Positions 47,158 to 55,766 are shown, counted from the stretch's first letter. The stretch is DNA of 64,000 bases from SHVO01 sp050250575 (GCA_050250575.1 JBFWOJ010000002.1:124001-188000); one strand, 5' to 3'. Made by a program: numbers and translations. Notes: generated by a model not told the origin, from the letters alone.

Positions 47158-48022
47158 ATGCGAGGTCGGCGATCGCCTCAGCCTGCGCCAGGAGGCGCTC
47201 GGCTTCGCGCACATGGAGAAATTCCACCAACCGGCCATCGACCACCGCGACCGCCTTACCGGCCGCCGCCGCGTCCTTGTGCGCGGCGACGATCCGCCGC
47301 GCCCGCTCAAGATCGGCCTCCGAAGGCGCGTAAGCCGCGTTGGCGCCGGCAATCTGCTTCGGGTGGATAAGAGACCGTCCATCGAAACCAAGCGCCCGGC
47401 TCTCCCGGCAGGAGTCGATAAATCCCTGCTCGTCGTCGAGGTCGATATGGACGCCGTCGATGGCGGCCAATCCAGAGGCGCGGGCTGCGAGCACACAGGT
47501 CTGCAGCGCCGTTCGCATCGGCGCCCGGTCGTGCGGATGGGTGCAACGAAGCTCCTTGGCGAGGTCATTGGTGCCGACAACCAGGCCCGCAAGCGGCGCG
47601 CCGAACGCGGCAATCTCACGCGCCCAGAGGATAGAAGCCGCGGTTTCCATCATGGCCCACAACTGCGTTGCCGGCGATGGCGCAAGCACGGCGACGGCGG
47701 CACGAAGGTCGTCGGGCTTGGAAACTTTGGGAACGAGGACTGCGGGCGCCTTTGCCTCGGCGAGCGCCACGAAATCGTCCTTGGCCCAGGGTGTATCGAG
47801 CGCGTTGGTGCGCACGATCAGCTCTCGCTGGCCGAAACCGCCGGCGCGCAGAAGCTCGACCGCCGCGCGGCGTGCATCCGGCTTCGCCTCCGGCAGAACG
47901 GCGTCTTCAAGATCGACGATGAAGCCATCGGCGGCCAATGAACGCGCTTTTTCCAAGGCGCGCGTATTCGACGCCGGCACATATAAAAGACTGCGGCGCG
48001 GGCGGGAGGCCGAAGGCGTCAT
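47156..48022 (-). CDS. CoA ester lyase, HpcH/HpaI aldolase family (CitE/Mcl-like)
   Basis: A 288-residue TIM-barrel enzyme from the ATG at 48022 (MTPSASRPRRSLLYVPASN). Family marks are LLYVPASN, FIVDLEDAVLPEAK, VLVPKVSKPDD, and LVVGTNDLAKEL. The acidic metal site lies in MMETAASI and DGVHIDLDDEQG. Members cleave malyl-, citramalyl- or citryl-CoA; which one cannot be told here. A longer in-frame ATG at 48100 adds sequence unlike the family. It is divergent from the LysE-type gene. Confidence 0.88.
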   Translation of the reverse strand: MTPSASRPRRSLLYVPASNTRALEKARSLAADGFIVDLEDAVLPEAKPDARRAAVELLRAGGFGQRELIVRTNALDTPWAKDDFVALAEAKAPAVLVPKVSKPDDLRAAVAVLAPSPATQLWAMMETAASILWAREIAAFGAPLAGLVVGTNDLAKELRCTHPHDRAPMRTALQTCVLAARASGLAAIDGVHIDLDDEQGFIDSCRESRALGFDGRSLIHPKQIAGANAAYAPSEADLERARRIVAAHKDAAAAGKAVAVVDGRLVEFLHVREAERLLAQAEAIADLA

Positions 48023-48155
48023 GTCGAGAATCCTTGACGGTGAACGGGGCGGGCTGCACCCGGTGTACGTGCAGAATCCGCGCAAACTTGCTGCAGGCAA
48101 GCGAAAAATGTATGTAGGAGCATCCTATCCATTCAAAGCGATCGCCGTAGAACGC

Positions 48156-48800
48156 ATGACTTTCGCGCTGCTGGAATTTGCCTTTATCCGCGGACTTGCC
48201 GCGGGCTTCGCCCTGGCCGCACCGGTGGGTCCGGTCGCCATGCTTTGCATCCGCCGCGCCCTTGCTCACGGCCGCCTTCAGGGTTTCGCCGCGGGTCTCG
48301 GCGCCGCTTTTGCCGACATGATGTTCGGCGCCATCGCCGGCCTCGGTCTTACGGTCATCAGCACGGTCATCATCGCCCATGAATTCGCAATCGGCCTCGT
48401 TGGCGGCATCGTCGTCCTTGCGGTCGGGCTGATCACCTACCGCGCCCCGGTGCTGCTGGCGGACGGGCAATTGAGCGTGCAGAGCCTGCGACGCGACTTC
48501 GCTACGGCCTTCAGCATGGCGATCACCAATCCGGCGACGATGATGGCTGCGTTGGGGGTCTTCGCCGCGTTCGGCCCGACCTACGGCGAACCCAGCCCCG
48601 CCGACGGGCTCTTGCTGATCGCAGGCGTCTTCGGCGGATCGGCGTTGTGGTGGCTCGTTCTCGCCGGAGCCGCGGGCTCCTGGCGAACGTCGATGATGGA
48701 ACGCGGCCTCAAGCGCTTGAACCGCTTCTCGGGCGCAATCATGGTTATATCCGGCGCGGCCGTGCTGGGCCTGGCTTTGGCCCGGGGCTTGGCAAATTAA
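48156..48800 (+). CDS. LysE family amino-acid exporter-like protein
   Basis: A 214-residue protein with about six membrane helices, from the ATG at 48156. The LysE/RhtB opening is ALAAPVGPVAMLCIRRAL, with the glycine-rich GFAAGLGAAFADMMFG after it. NPATMMAALGVFAAFGP marks the second half. Family members export amino acids or small metabolites; the substrate is unknown. Neighbouring asd makes a lysine/threonine precursor, but the genes converge and no operon is implied. Confidence 0.85.
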   Translation: MTFALLEFAFIRGLAAGFALAAPVGPVAMLCIRRALAHGRLQGFAAGLGAAFADMMFGAIAGLGLTVISTVIIAHEFAIGLVGGIVVLAVGLITYRAPVLLADGQLSVQSLRRDFATAFSMAITNPATMMAALGVFAAFGPTYGEPSPADGLLLIAGVFGGSALWWLVLAGAAGSWRTSMMERGLKRLNRFSGAIMVISGAAVLGLALARGLAN

Positions 48801-48807
48801 ACCAACA

Positions 48808-48823
48808 GCCCCGCCGGCGGGGC
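48808..48823. terminator. Probable bidirectional terminator hairpin
   Basis: GCCCCGCC/GGCGGGGC is a perfect 16-bp inverted repeat between the convergent LysE-type gene and asd. A short CTTT run follows on the plus strand. It is a GC-rich hairpin in the right place but without a long T tract. Confidence 0.5.
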
Positions 48824-48847
48824 AGCCTTTCTGATCCCGCCGTTGGC

Positions 48848-49909
48848 TCAGGCCACGCCGAGATATTCTTTCACCAGCACTTCGGCGATCTGCACCGCGT
48901 TGAGCGCCGCGCCCTTGCGCAGGTTGTCCGAGACGCACCAGAACGAGAGGCCATTCTCGACGCTCATGTCCTTGCGGATGCGCGAGATAAACACGGCGTC
49001 CTCGCCGCCGACTTCGGCCGGCGTGACGTAGCCTTCGTCGACACGACGATCCACGACGGATATCCCGGGCGCTTTGGAGAGAATCTCCCGCGCTTCCTTA
49101 TCGGTGATCGGCCGCTCGCATTCGATGTTCACGTATTCGGCGTGGCCGATGAAGCTGGCGACGCGGGCGCAATTGGCGTGCACTTTGATTTCGGGATCCA
49201 AAATCTTGCGCGTCTCCACCGCCATTTTCCATTCTTCCTTGGTCTCGCCGCTGTCCAGGAACACATCGATATGCGGGATGACGTTGAAGGCGATCTGCTT
49301 GGTGAAGAGCGACTTGGTTTCTGCGGGCGATTGGTTGGCGTAGATGCCCTTCGTCTGGTTGAAAAGCTCATCCATCGCGTCTTTGCCTTTGCCCGACGTC
49401 GACTGATAGGTCGACACCACCACGCGCTTGATCCTGAAGGCGTCGTGCAGCGGCTTCAGAGCCGTGACCATTTGGATGGTCGAGCAGTTGGGATTGGCGA
49501 TGATGCCCTTCTTCTTGTAGCGCGCGATGGCTTCGGGATTGACCTCCGGCACCACCAGCGGCACATCCGGATCCATGCGGAAGTGCGACGTATTGTCGAT
49601 GACGACGCAACCGGCGGCCGCGGCGCGCGGGCTGTGCACGGCCGACACCTTGGCGCCTGGTGACGACAGCGCAATGTGAACGCCCTTGAAGTCGAAGGTC
49701 TCCAGGTTCTGGACCTTGAGCACGTCGTCTTCGCCGAAGGAAACCTCTTTGCCGACGGAGCGCGAGGAGGCCAGCGCGATGACCTTCGAGACCGGGAACT
49801 GGCGCTCGTAAAGAATGTCGAGCATCTCGCGCCCCACATTGCCGGTAGCGCCAATGACCGCAACCACATAGCCGGTGCGGCGGGCGGGAGCGCGGGAGTT
49901 GTCGGGCAT
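48848..49909 (-). CDS. asd: Aspartate-semialdehyde dehydrogenase
   Basis: Reduces aspartyl phosphate to the semialdehyde, the branch point to lysine, diaminopimelate, threonine and methionine. From the ATG at 49909 the protein has 353 residues. The NADP motif is GATGNVG at 20-26, and the nucleophile is C142 in NPNCSTIQM. The substrate loops STYQSTSGKGKDAMDEL and VDEGYVTPAEVGGED are present. The longer frame to 50011 adds sequence unlike Asd. Confidence 0.97.
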   Translation of the reverse strand: MPDNSRAPARRTGYVVAVIGATGNVGREMLDILYERQFPVSKVIALASSRSVGKEVSFGEDDVLKVQNLETFDFKGVHIALSSPGAKVSAVHSPRAAAAGCVVIDNTSHFRMDPDVPLVVPEVNPEAIARYKKKGIIANPNCSTIQMVTALKPLHDAFRIKRVVVSTYQSTSGKGKDAMDELFNQTKGIYANQSPAETKSLFTKQIAFNVIPHIDVFLDSGETKEEWKMAVETRKILDPEIKVHANCARVASFIGHAEYVNIECERPITDKEAREILSKAPGISVVDRRVDEGYVTPAEVGGEDAVFISRIRKDMSVENGLSFWCVSDNLRKGAALNAVQIAEVLVKEYLGVA

Positions 49910-50009
49910 CGTTTCGTCCACTTCTTGCAAAGGCGGAAGCAGGCTTCCAGGGCCAAAAAAGGTGCGGCAAACTAAGCGCAACGGTCCTTGAAAGCAAGGT
50001 TGAGAGCCC

Positions 50010-50345
50010 ATGGAGCGTGCGCCGCGGATCGCAACTTACGCCGAGTTTTGGCCTTTCTATTTGCGCGAGCATGCGCAGCCCGTAACCCGCGGGCTTCATT
50101 ACGTCGGCACCAGCCTTGCGATCGCCTGTGCGGTCTATGCGGCTGTCGTGGGAGGGTGGGCCTGGGCGGCCGTGCCGGCGGCCGGATATGGATTTGCCTG
50201 GATCGCGCACGCCGCCGTCGAACACAACCGGCCTGCCACCTTCACCTATCCCGCCTGGTCGCTGCTCAGCGATCTAAGAATGTTCGGGTTATGGATCACC
50301 GGCCGGCTCCGCCCGCACCTTGAACGCGCCGGCGTAGTTAGGTAG
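50010..50345 (+). CDS. Mpo1-like (DUF962) membrane protein
   Basis: A 111-residue protein with two membrane helices. The DUF962 marks are FYLREHAQPVTRGLHYVGTS, AGYGFAWIAHAAVEHNRPAT and FTYPAWSLLSDLRMFG. The yeast homologue Mpo1 is an Fe(II)-dependent dioxygenase of 2-hydroxy fatty acids, with metal-binding histidines such as those in LHYVGT, AHAAVEH. The bacterial function is not shown. It has 100 bp of upstream sequence and converges on the octapeptide-repeat gene. Confidence 0.87.
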   Translation: MERAPRIATYAEFWPFYLREHAQPVTRGLHYVGTSLAIACAVYAAVVGGWAWAAVPAAGYGFAWIAHAAVEHNRPATFTYPAWSLLSDLRMFGLWITGRLRPHLERAGVVR

Positions 50346-50360
50346 GCGGCCGCGAAAGGA

Positions 50361-51899
50361 TCAGCCGCCGAAAAGGGCGTTGAACTGCGTCGTCGAAAGC
50401 GCGCTGATTTGCGCGCCGGTAAAGCCCGCCGCCTGTGCCGATGACATTTCTTCGAGCTGGGTGCTCGTGAAGTACGTCACCTGCACGGTGGTGAATGCGG
50501 CGATATCCGAAGACTCGAGTCCTTTGATCTGGGCAACCGACAGCGAGGCGATCGCCGCGCTGCTGAGGGCGGTGATCTGCGCAGGGATCATGGATTTGAT
50601 CTGCGAGGATGTCAGGCCCGCGAGCTGAACCGTGGTGATATGGCTGAAGATCGTACTCGCCAGCTTCGCAATCTGCGAGGTTGCCATCCCTCCGATCGCG
50701 GTTGCGGACAATCCCGCAAACTGCGTCGTCGTCAATCCGCCGATCGCGGTCGTGCTGAACGATTTAAGCGCCGTGGCCGAGAGTTGACTCAACTGGGTCG
50801 AGCTCATTTGCTGGATCTGCGCGGCAGTGATGCCCGCGATCTGGGTGCCGCCGAGTTCGCCGATCTGCGTTGAGGTGAACGCGGCGAATTGAACGGTGCT
50901 CAGCGCGGTGATCTGCGTGGCCGCAAGCGCCTTGACCTGCGTGGACGTCAGCACGCCGACGTTGTTTGTCGTCAAAGCGCCAATCTGGGCGGACGTCAGA
51001 GCCTTAATCTGGCTTGCCGTAAGGCCAACGATTTGGGTCGTGGTCAAATTCGCGACGATCGTGGTCGAGATGCTGCCGATCTGCCGCGAGGAAAAAGCGG
51101 AGACACCGGTGGCCGACAGGCCGCTGAACTGCGTTGTCGTCAGGCTGGAGATCACCGACGTACTGAAGGCCTTGAGAGCGGCGCTCGACAGCTCGCCGAT
51201 TTGGGCCGACGACATGGCCGCGATCTGCGCGGCGGTAAACCCTGCGATTTGCGTGGCCGAGAGATCGCCGATCTGCGTCGAGGTGATCGCAGCGAACTGG
51301 GCTGTGGTGAAGGCACCGATCTGGGAAGAAGTAAATCCGCGCAGCTGGGTTTCGTTGAACAGAGCGACATTGGCTGCCGTGATGGCGGCGATCTGAGCGG
51401 ACGAGAGGCCTTTTATCTGGCTTCCGGTAAGGCCCGTGAGCTGCGTGGTGGTCAGCGCCGCGAAGATGCCCGTTGAGAGACTGCCGATCTGGGCGGCGCT
51501 GAGAGCGGCTACGCCCGCTTCGTCAAAGCCGGCAAACTGCGCGGCCGTCAACGCGCCAAGCGCATTGGTCGTCAAGGCCTTTGCCGCCGTCACCGTAAGC
51601 TCGGCCAGCTCGCCCGCCGTCACTTGTTCGATCTTCGCGGCGTCGATCCCTGCGATTTGGGAGTTCGTGAAGCCGGCAAACTGCGTCGACGTGAATGCCG
51701 CAAATTGGGCGGTGGTCAAGGCGGCGATCTGCGTGGAATTGAAGCCTTTGATTTGCGTGACCGTGAGGGAGCCAATATTGACGAGCGACAGGGCCTCGAT
51801 CTGCGTGGTCTTCATCGCCCCAATCTGGGTCGACTTCAGCCCCGCGAGCTGCGTGGTCGTCAATGAGGCGATGTTCGCGGTCGACAGCACCGCAACCTG
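50361..51899 (-). repeat. Higher-order 17-octad (136-residue, 408-bp) repeat in the octapeptide gene
   Basis: Octads 65-81, 82-98, 99-115 and 116-128 align unit by unit. The third unit is QLAGLKST, QLTGLTGS, QIVGLTAS, QLAGLTSS, and the fourth is QIGAMKTT, QIKGLSSA, QIKALTSA, QIKSMIPA. Units 9 and 11 also agree (QFAAFTST, QFAAITST, QFAAFTST, QVTYFTST). The last copy is cut at 13 units by the stop codon. The first half of the gene does not follow this phase clearly. Confidence 0.75.
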
Positions 51900-53453
51900 G
51901 CTCGATTTCATGGCGCCGAGGACGTTCGCGGACAACACCGCGAACTGCGAAGGCGTCAGGACCGAGATGCTGCTTGTCGGCAAGGCTGTGATGTGACTGC
52001 TGCCGAGAGAACTCAGCTGGGTCGTGGTCAGCGAAGCGATGACGGAGGAATTGAGAGCGCCGAATTGGGATGCCGTCAGGCTTCCGATCTGTGTCGAGCT
52101 GAAGGCTCCAAAGGCCGTCGTCGACAAGGCGGCCATCTGGCCGGTCGAGAACCCATCGAGCTGGGAGGTGGTTAATGCGGCGAAGTTCGCCGTGCTGAGC
52201 GCCTGCAGCTGCGTCGACGTCAGCCCCTTGATGTTGTTGGCCGTCAATCCCCCGGCCTGCGTCGTCGTCATGGCCGACACGTGCGCGGCGGAGATGGCGC
52301 CGGCTTGGGAAGAACTCAGCGATCGCAGGATCGTCGCGGAAAAGGCCGTGAATTGCGCGGTGCTGATCGCCGCGATCTGGGTCGTCGTCAGCGGGACGCC
52401 GCGAACGATGAGATACGATTCGTATTGCGCCGGCGTGAATGCCGCGACCTGGGCGTCCGTGAGCCCGGAGAGCTGTGTGCGCAGCAACGCGCCGATCTGA
52501 GTCGTGCTGAGCGTCTGCAACTGGGTCGTCGAGAAGGCGGCCAAATGCGTGGACTTGAGACCTTTGAGCTGGCTCGTCGTCAGGTCGGCAAGAGCGCCCG
52601 ACGACAATGCGCCGATATGAGCCGAACTCAGGCCGCCAAATTGCACGCGCGACAGGCCGGCGAGCTGCGTCGAAGACAGCGCCGCGAAATTCGTGGTCGA
52701 AAGGTAGTTCAGCTGGCGCGTGCTGAAGGCCGAAATCTGCGCCGCACTGAAGCCCGACAGCTGCGACGCCGTCAGTCCCGCCATACCTTCGGTGGAAATA
52801 CCCTTCACCTGCGTGGTGGTAAGTCCGCTGATCTGGGTCGAGGTAAGGCCAGAAATATTGGTCGAATCGATGGCGCGGATCTGCGTGCTCTTAAGGCCGT
52901 CGATCTGTTCGTCCGTCAGATCGTCGATTTCGCTGGCGTCGAGATCGCCGAAGTTGGCGAAGCTGAGAGCACCGAGCTGCGTGCCGCTCAAGCTGAGGAT
53001 TTGCGCGGCGCTGAGCGCGTTGAACGCCGTGTTATTCATACCGGCGATCTGCGCGGTCGTCAGGCCGTCGAGTTGCGTCGTCGTGATGCTGGCGATCACC
53101 GTCGTCGAAAGTGCGTTTATCTGCGACGCGGAAAAAGCGCCCAGCTGCTGCGAGGTAATCCCGGAGATATGGGTTGTCGTCAGCTGAGCGACGTTGGCGG
53201 TCGTAATCGCCCTGATCTGGCTGGTGCTGAAACTGTGGAACTGTGCCGCGCTCACGGCGCCGAACAGGGTTTGGCTCAACGCCGAAACATTACGCACCGA
53301 GAGGTAATCGAGCTGCGTGGTCGTCAGCGCCGAGATCTGCGCGGTGGAGAAATAATTGATTTCAGAGGTTGTCAGGGCTCCGACGACATTCGTCGCGAGG
53401 TTCGCGACGTCGGTGGTCGACATCGCCTGAATCTGAGCCTGCGTAAACGCCAT
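50361..53453 (-). CDS. Giant octapeptide-repeat protein, 128 tandem octads
   Basis: A 1,030-residue protein with an ATG preceded by GGGGA. After a six-residue leader, the entire chain reads as 128 consecutive eight-residue units without a break in register (residues 7-1030). The unit is Q-[ILFV]-x-[AGS]-[LFMI]-[ST]-[ST]-[TSA], for example QIAALTTA, QFAAFTST, QIKGLSSA. Gln leads most units; hydrophobic residues hold positions 2 and 5; Ser/Thr fill 6-8. The only sharply odd units are 43-44 (QYESYLIV, RGVPLTTT). There are no cysteines, few charges, no signal peptide, no membrane helix and no RTX-type motif. The S/T-x-x-Q pattern could be either helix N-caps or a ladder on a solenoid face. It is followed by a convergent gene and has its own leader (53454-53575). 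The function is unknown; adhesion, matrix or ice-binding-type surface roles are speculative. Confidence 0.85.
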   Translation of the reverse strand: MAFTQAQIQAMSTTDVANLATNVVGALTTSEINYFSTAQISALTTTQLDYLSVRNVSALSQTLFGAVSAAQFHSFSTSQIRAITTANVAQLTTTHISGITSQQLGAFSASQINALSTTVIASITTTQLDGLTTAQIAGMNNTAFNALSAAQILSLSGTQLGALSFANFGDLDASEIDDLTDEQIDGLKSTQIRAIDSTNISGLTSTQISGLTTTQVKGISTEGMAGLTASQLSGFSAAQISAFSTRQLNYLSTTNFAALSSTQLAGLSRVQFGGLSSAHIGALSSGALADLTTSQLKGLKSTHLAAFSTTQLQTLSTTQIGALLRTQLSGLTDAQVAAFTPAQYESYLIVRGVPLTTTQIAAISTAQFTAFSATILRSLSSSQAGAISAAHVSAMTTTQAGGLTANNIKGLTSTQLQALSTANFAALTTSQLDGFSTGQMAALSTTAFGAFSSTQIGSLTASQFGALNSSVIASLTTTQLSSLGSSHITALPTSSISVLTPSQFAVLSANVLGAMKSSQVAVLSTANIASLTTTQLAGLKSTQIGAMKTTQIEALSLVNIGSLTVTQIKGFNSTQIAALTTAQFAAFTSTQFAGFTNSQIAGIDAAKIEQVTAGELAELTVTAAKALTTNALGALTAAQFAGFDEAGVAALSAAQIGSLSTGIFAALTTTQLTGLTGSQIKGLSSAQIAAITAANVALFNETQLRGFTSSQIGAFTTAQFAAITSTQIGDLSATQIAGFTAAQIAAMSSAQIGELSSAALKAFSTSVISSLTTTQFSGLSATGVSAFSSRQIGSISTTIVANLTTTQIVGLTASQIKALTSAQIGALTTNNVGVLTSTQVKALAATQITALSTVQFAAFTSTQIGELGGTQIAGITAAQIQQMSSTQLSQLSATALKSFSTTAIGGLTTTQFAGLSATAIGGMATSQIAKLASTIFSHITTVQLAGLTSSQIKSMIPAQITALSSAAIASLSVAQIKGLESSDIAAFTTVQVTYFTSTQLEEMSSAQAAGFTGAQISALSTTQFNALFGG

Positions 53454-53575
53454 GACATCCCCGTTCGGGAGATAGTTAACCTGGGGCTTCGCCCCGGGCG
53501 GACCGCACTAATAGGTGTGGTTAAACTACCTCATTTCGCCGCAAAGTTATACGCGCGAAGTATACGCGTGGTTGC

Positions 53576-53605
53576 AAAAAAATGCCCCGCTCTCGCGGGG
53601 CATTT
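53576..53605 (-). terminator. Intrinsic terminator after rplS
   Basis: On the minus strand AAATGCCCCGC (53605-53595) pairs with GCGGGGCATTT (53590-53580) around a GAGA loop, and the T run continues to 53576. It ends the ffh-rpsP-rimM-trmD-rplS transcript 49 bp after the rplS stop. Confidence 0.9.
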
Positions 53606-53653
53606 GCATGTAATAACTGAGGGTTAGCGAATCCGTACCACTCCGCCTCGACC

Positions 53654-54046
53654 TTAGGCGTTCTCGCCGGCTGCGGCGCCTTCGCTCCCCATCGATTCTT
53701 CAGCGATGCGGGCCGCACGGCCGCGGCGGTCGCGCAGGTAATAGAGCTTGGCGCGGCGAACCCGGCCCTTACGGACCACTTCGACCTTGTCGACGATCGG
53801 GGCGAACAGCGGGAATACGCGTTCGACGCCTTCGCCAAAGGAAATCTTGCGGACCGTGAAGGAGGAGTTCACGCCGGCGTTCTTGCGCGCGATGCACACG
53901 CCTTCATAGGCCTGCACGCGTTCGCGCTGACCTTCGGTGACCTTCACATAGACGCGCAAGGTATCGCCCGGGGTGAAGTCCGGCAGTGCGCGCTTGGCCT
54001 TGAGTTCGGCCATGTAATCTTGTTCCAGCTGTTGCAGCGTATTCAT
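53654..54046 (-). CDS. rplS: 50S ribosomal protein L19
   Basis: A 130-residue ribosomal protein at the 30S-50S interface. Marks are LPDFTPGDTLRVYVKVTEGQ, RVQAYEGVCIARKNAGVNSS and the basic LYYLRDRRGRAARI. A short acidic C-terminal tail follows. Last gene of the rpsP operon, 62 bp after trmD, with a strong terminator behind it. Confidence 0.98.
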   Translation of the reverse strand: MNTLQQLEQDYMAELKAKRALPDFTPGDTLRVYVKVTEGQRERVQAYEGVCIARKNAGVNSSFTVRKISFGEGVERVFPLFAPIVDKVEVVRKGRVRRAKLYYLRDRRGRAARIAEESMGSEGAAAGENA

Positions 54047-54108
54047 CGTCGTCGTCCTTTTCAGTCTCTATCTTTTTGGTCTTCGTGAGGTCCGTGATTG
54101 GACCGGTT

Positions 54109-54822
54109 TTACGTTTTCGCCTTCGCCTTGTCCGCGTACCGGTTCCACATATCGGGCCGTCTTTCGCGGGTTATCTCTTCCGCCTGGGCCCGCCGCCATG
54201 CCTGTACTTTGGCATGATGGCCGGACTTAAGCACGTCGGGCACTTCTCGCCCATTCCACGGGTCGGGCCGCGTATAGTGCGGATACTCCAAAAGACCCGT
54301 TTCGAAACTCTCGTCCTCCAAACTCGCCGTCTTGCCCACGACACCGGGCAAAAGCCGTATCACCGCATCGAGCAGCGCCAAGGCCGCCGGCTCGCCGCCC
54401 GAGAGGATGAAGTCGCCGAGGCTGACTTCCTCCACGCCGCGGGCTTCAAGAAGGCGCTGATCCACACCTTCGTACCGCCCGCAAATCAACGTCACCCCGG
54501 GGCCCGCCGCCAATCTGCGCACGAACGGCTGATCCATCAGCCGCCCGCGCGGGGTGAGATATATCAGCGGCGTGCTCTCGACGTGAGACGCGCCAATGGC
54601 GGCATCCAACACGTCGGGGCGCAGCACCATCCCGGCCCCGCCCCCGAAGGGGCTATCGTCGACGGTGCGGTGTTTATCGCGCGCGAACCCGCGAATGTCC
54701 ACCGATTCCAACGACCACAGACCGTCCTCCAACGCCTTGCCCGCCAAAGAAAATCCCAGCGGGCCCGGAAACATCTCCGGGAACAGGGTCAAGACCACGG
54801 CACGAAAGGCAGGACTGCTCAT
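54109..54822 (-). CDS. trmD: tRNA (guanine-37-N1)-methyltransferase
   Basis: A SPOUT knot methyltransferase that modifies G37 of tRNAs to prevent +1 frameshifting. The 237-residue product has VDDSPFGGGAGMVLRPDV, LTPRGRLMDQPF, LICGRYEGVDQR and the knot region EVSLGDFILSGGEPAALALL. The C-terminal domain YTRPDPWNGREVPDVL is present. Its ATG overlaps the rimM stop by 4 bp. Confidence 0.98.
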   Translation of the reverse strand: MSSPAFRAVVLTLFPEMFPGPLGFSLAGKALEDGLWSLESVDIRGFARDKHRTVDDSPFGGGAGMVLRPDVLDAAIGASHVESTPLIYLTPRGRLMDQPFVRRLAAGPGVTLICGRYEGVDQRLLEARGVEEVSLGDFILSGGEPAALALLDAVIRLLPGVVGKTASLEDESFETGLLEYPHYTRPDPWNGREVPDVLKSGHHAKVQAWRRAQAEEITRERRPDMWNRYADKAKAKT

Positions 54823-55367
54823 CGCTCCGTCTCGTCTTCTTCTTTCCCGGTCTCATCCGTTTCGCCGCCAAGCAGGCCGGGGACCCGGTGAACCATCACA
54901 CGGCCGCCTTTGACATCGAGTTCGGCAATCACCTCCGATGTCAGCGGGATCAGGACCGAGTCCCGCCCTTCACCGACCTCCATCATGTCGCCGCCGCCGA
55001 AGTTGTGTAGGGCGCTCACTCTGCCTATGACCTCTCCACTCGTCAGCGTCACGTCCGCGCCGATCAGATCGGCGTGGTAGAACGTCCCTTCCTCGGGCGC
55101 AGGCAAAGCGCTGCGCTCGACAAAGAGCTCAGCCCCCTTCAAACCCTCCGCGGCGGTGCGGTCTGCGATGCCCGCGAGCTTCGCGATCACCACACCTTGC
55201 GCCGACCCGACCACGGTCACCTTGAACGTGCGACCGTCGTCGGTGGTCACGGGTCCGTAGGCGCCGATAGCTTGGGGGACTTCCGTGAAACTCTTGATCC
55301 GCACTTCACCGCGTAGACCCTTTACGCCGACAACGACGCCAAGGCACACGCGGGCGGGCGAGCTCAA
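54819..55367 (-). CDS. rimM: Ribosome maturation factor RimM
   Basis: A 182-residue 16S processing factor that binds S19. N-terminal domain: CLGVVVGVKGLRGEVRIKSF. The PRC-barrel part includes FYHADLIGADVTL and VSALHNFGGGDMMEVG. The C-terminus is an acidic, low-complexity tail (DETGKEEDETER). It lies between rpsP and trmD as usual. Confidence 0.95.
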   Translation of the reverse strand: MSSPARVCLGVVVGVKGLRGEVRIKSFTEVPQAIGAYGPVTTDDGRTFKVTVVGSAQGVVIAKLAGIADRTAAEGLKGAELFVERSALPAPEEGTFYHADLIGADVTLTSGEVIGRVSALHNFGGGDMMEVGEGRDSVLIPLTSEVIAELDVKGGRVMVHRVPGLLGGETDETGKEEDETER

Positions 55368-55385
55368 GGAAGACCGTCCCGAAGG

Positions 55386-55766
55386 TTAGGCCTGCGCTTC
55401 GCCGCTGGCCGCCGCCTCCGCGGCCGCCTTGGCCGCTTCTTCGGCCGCCTTCAACCGTTCTTGAGCCTTGGCGCGCGGCTTATCCTTCTTGGTCTGTTCG
55501 TTCACCTTCGGCGCCTCGGCGAGCCCGATCTTCGAAAACAAGCGCGCGACGCGGTCGGTCGGAAGAGCGCCGACGCTGACCCAATGCTTGATACGATCTT
55601 CCTTCACGACCAAACGTTCCTTGTGATCGTGTGGAACGCGCGGATTGTAGGTGCCGACCTTCTCGATGAAACGGCCGTCGCGCGGGCTTCGCGTATCGGC
55701 GACGACGATGCGGTAAGCCGCCTGCTTCTTCGCGCCAGCGCGCGACAGTCTGATCTTGAGTGACAT
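55386..55766 (-). CDS. rpsP: 30S ribosomal protein S16
   Basis: A 126-residue protein beginning MSLKIRLSRAGAKKQAAYRI. RVARLFSKIGL and the YNPRVPHDHKE stretch are typical. The conserved part ends near residue 85, and the rest is a Lys/Ala/Glu-rich extension, longer than in E. coli S16 but common in alphaproteobacteria. It follows ffh by 33 bp. Confidence 0.97.
   Translation of the reverse strand: MSLKIRLSRAGAKKQAAYRIVVADTRSPRDGRFIEKVGTYNPRVPHDHKERLVVKEDRIKHWVSVGALPTDRVARLFSKIGLAEAPKVNEQTKKDKPRAKAQERLKAAEEAAKAAAEAAASGEAQA

Noticed and set aside
50361..53453. RTX toxin, pentapeptide or leucine-rich repeat protein
   Set aside because: There are no GGxGxD motifs. The period is 8, not 5 or 20-29, and the consensus does not match A(D/N)LxX.
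52281..53627. A 448-codon plus-strand frame opposite the octapeptide gene
   Set aside because: It is a reverse-strand shadow of a periodic gene. The minus-strand frame has the consistent octad pattern and a ribosome site.
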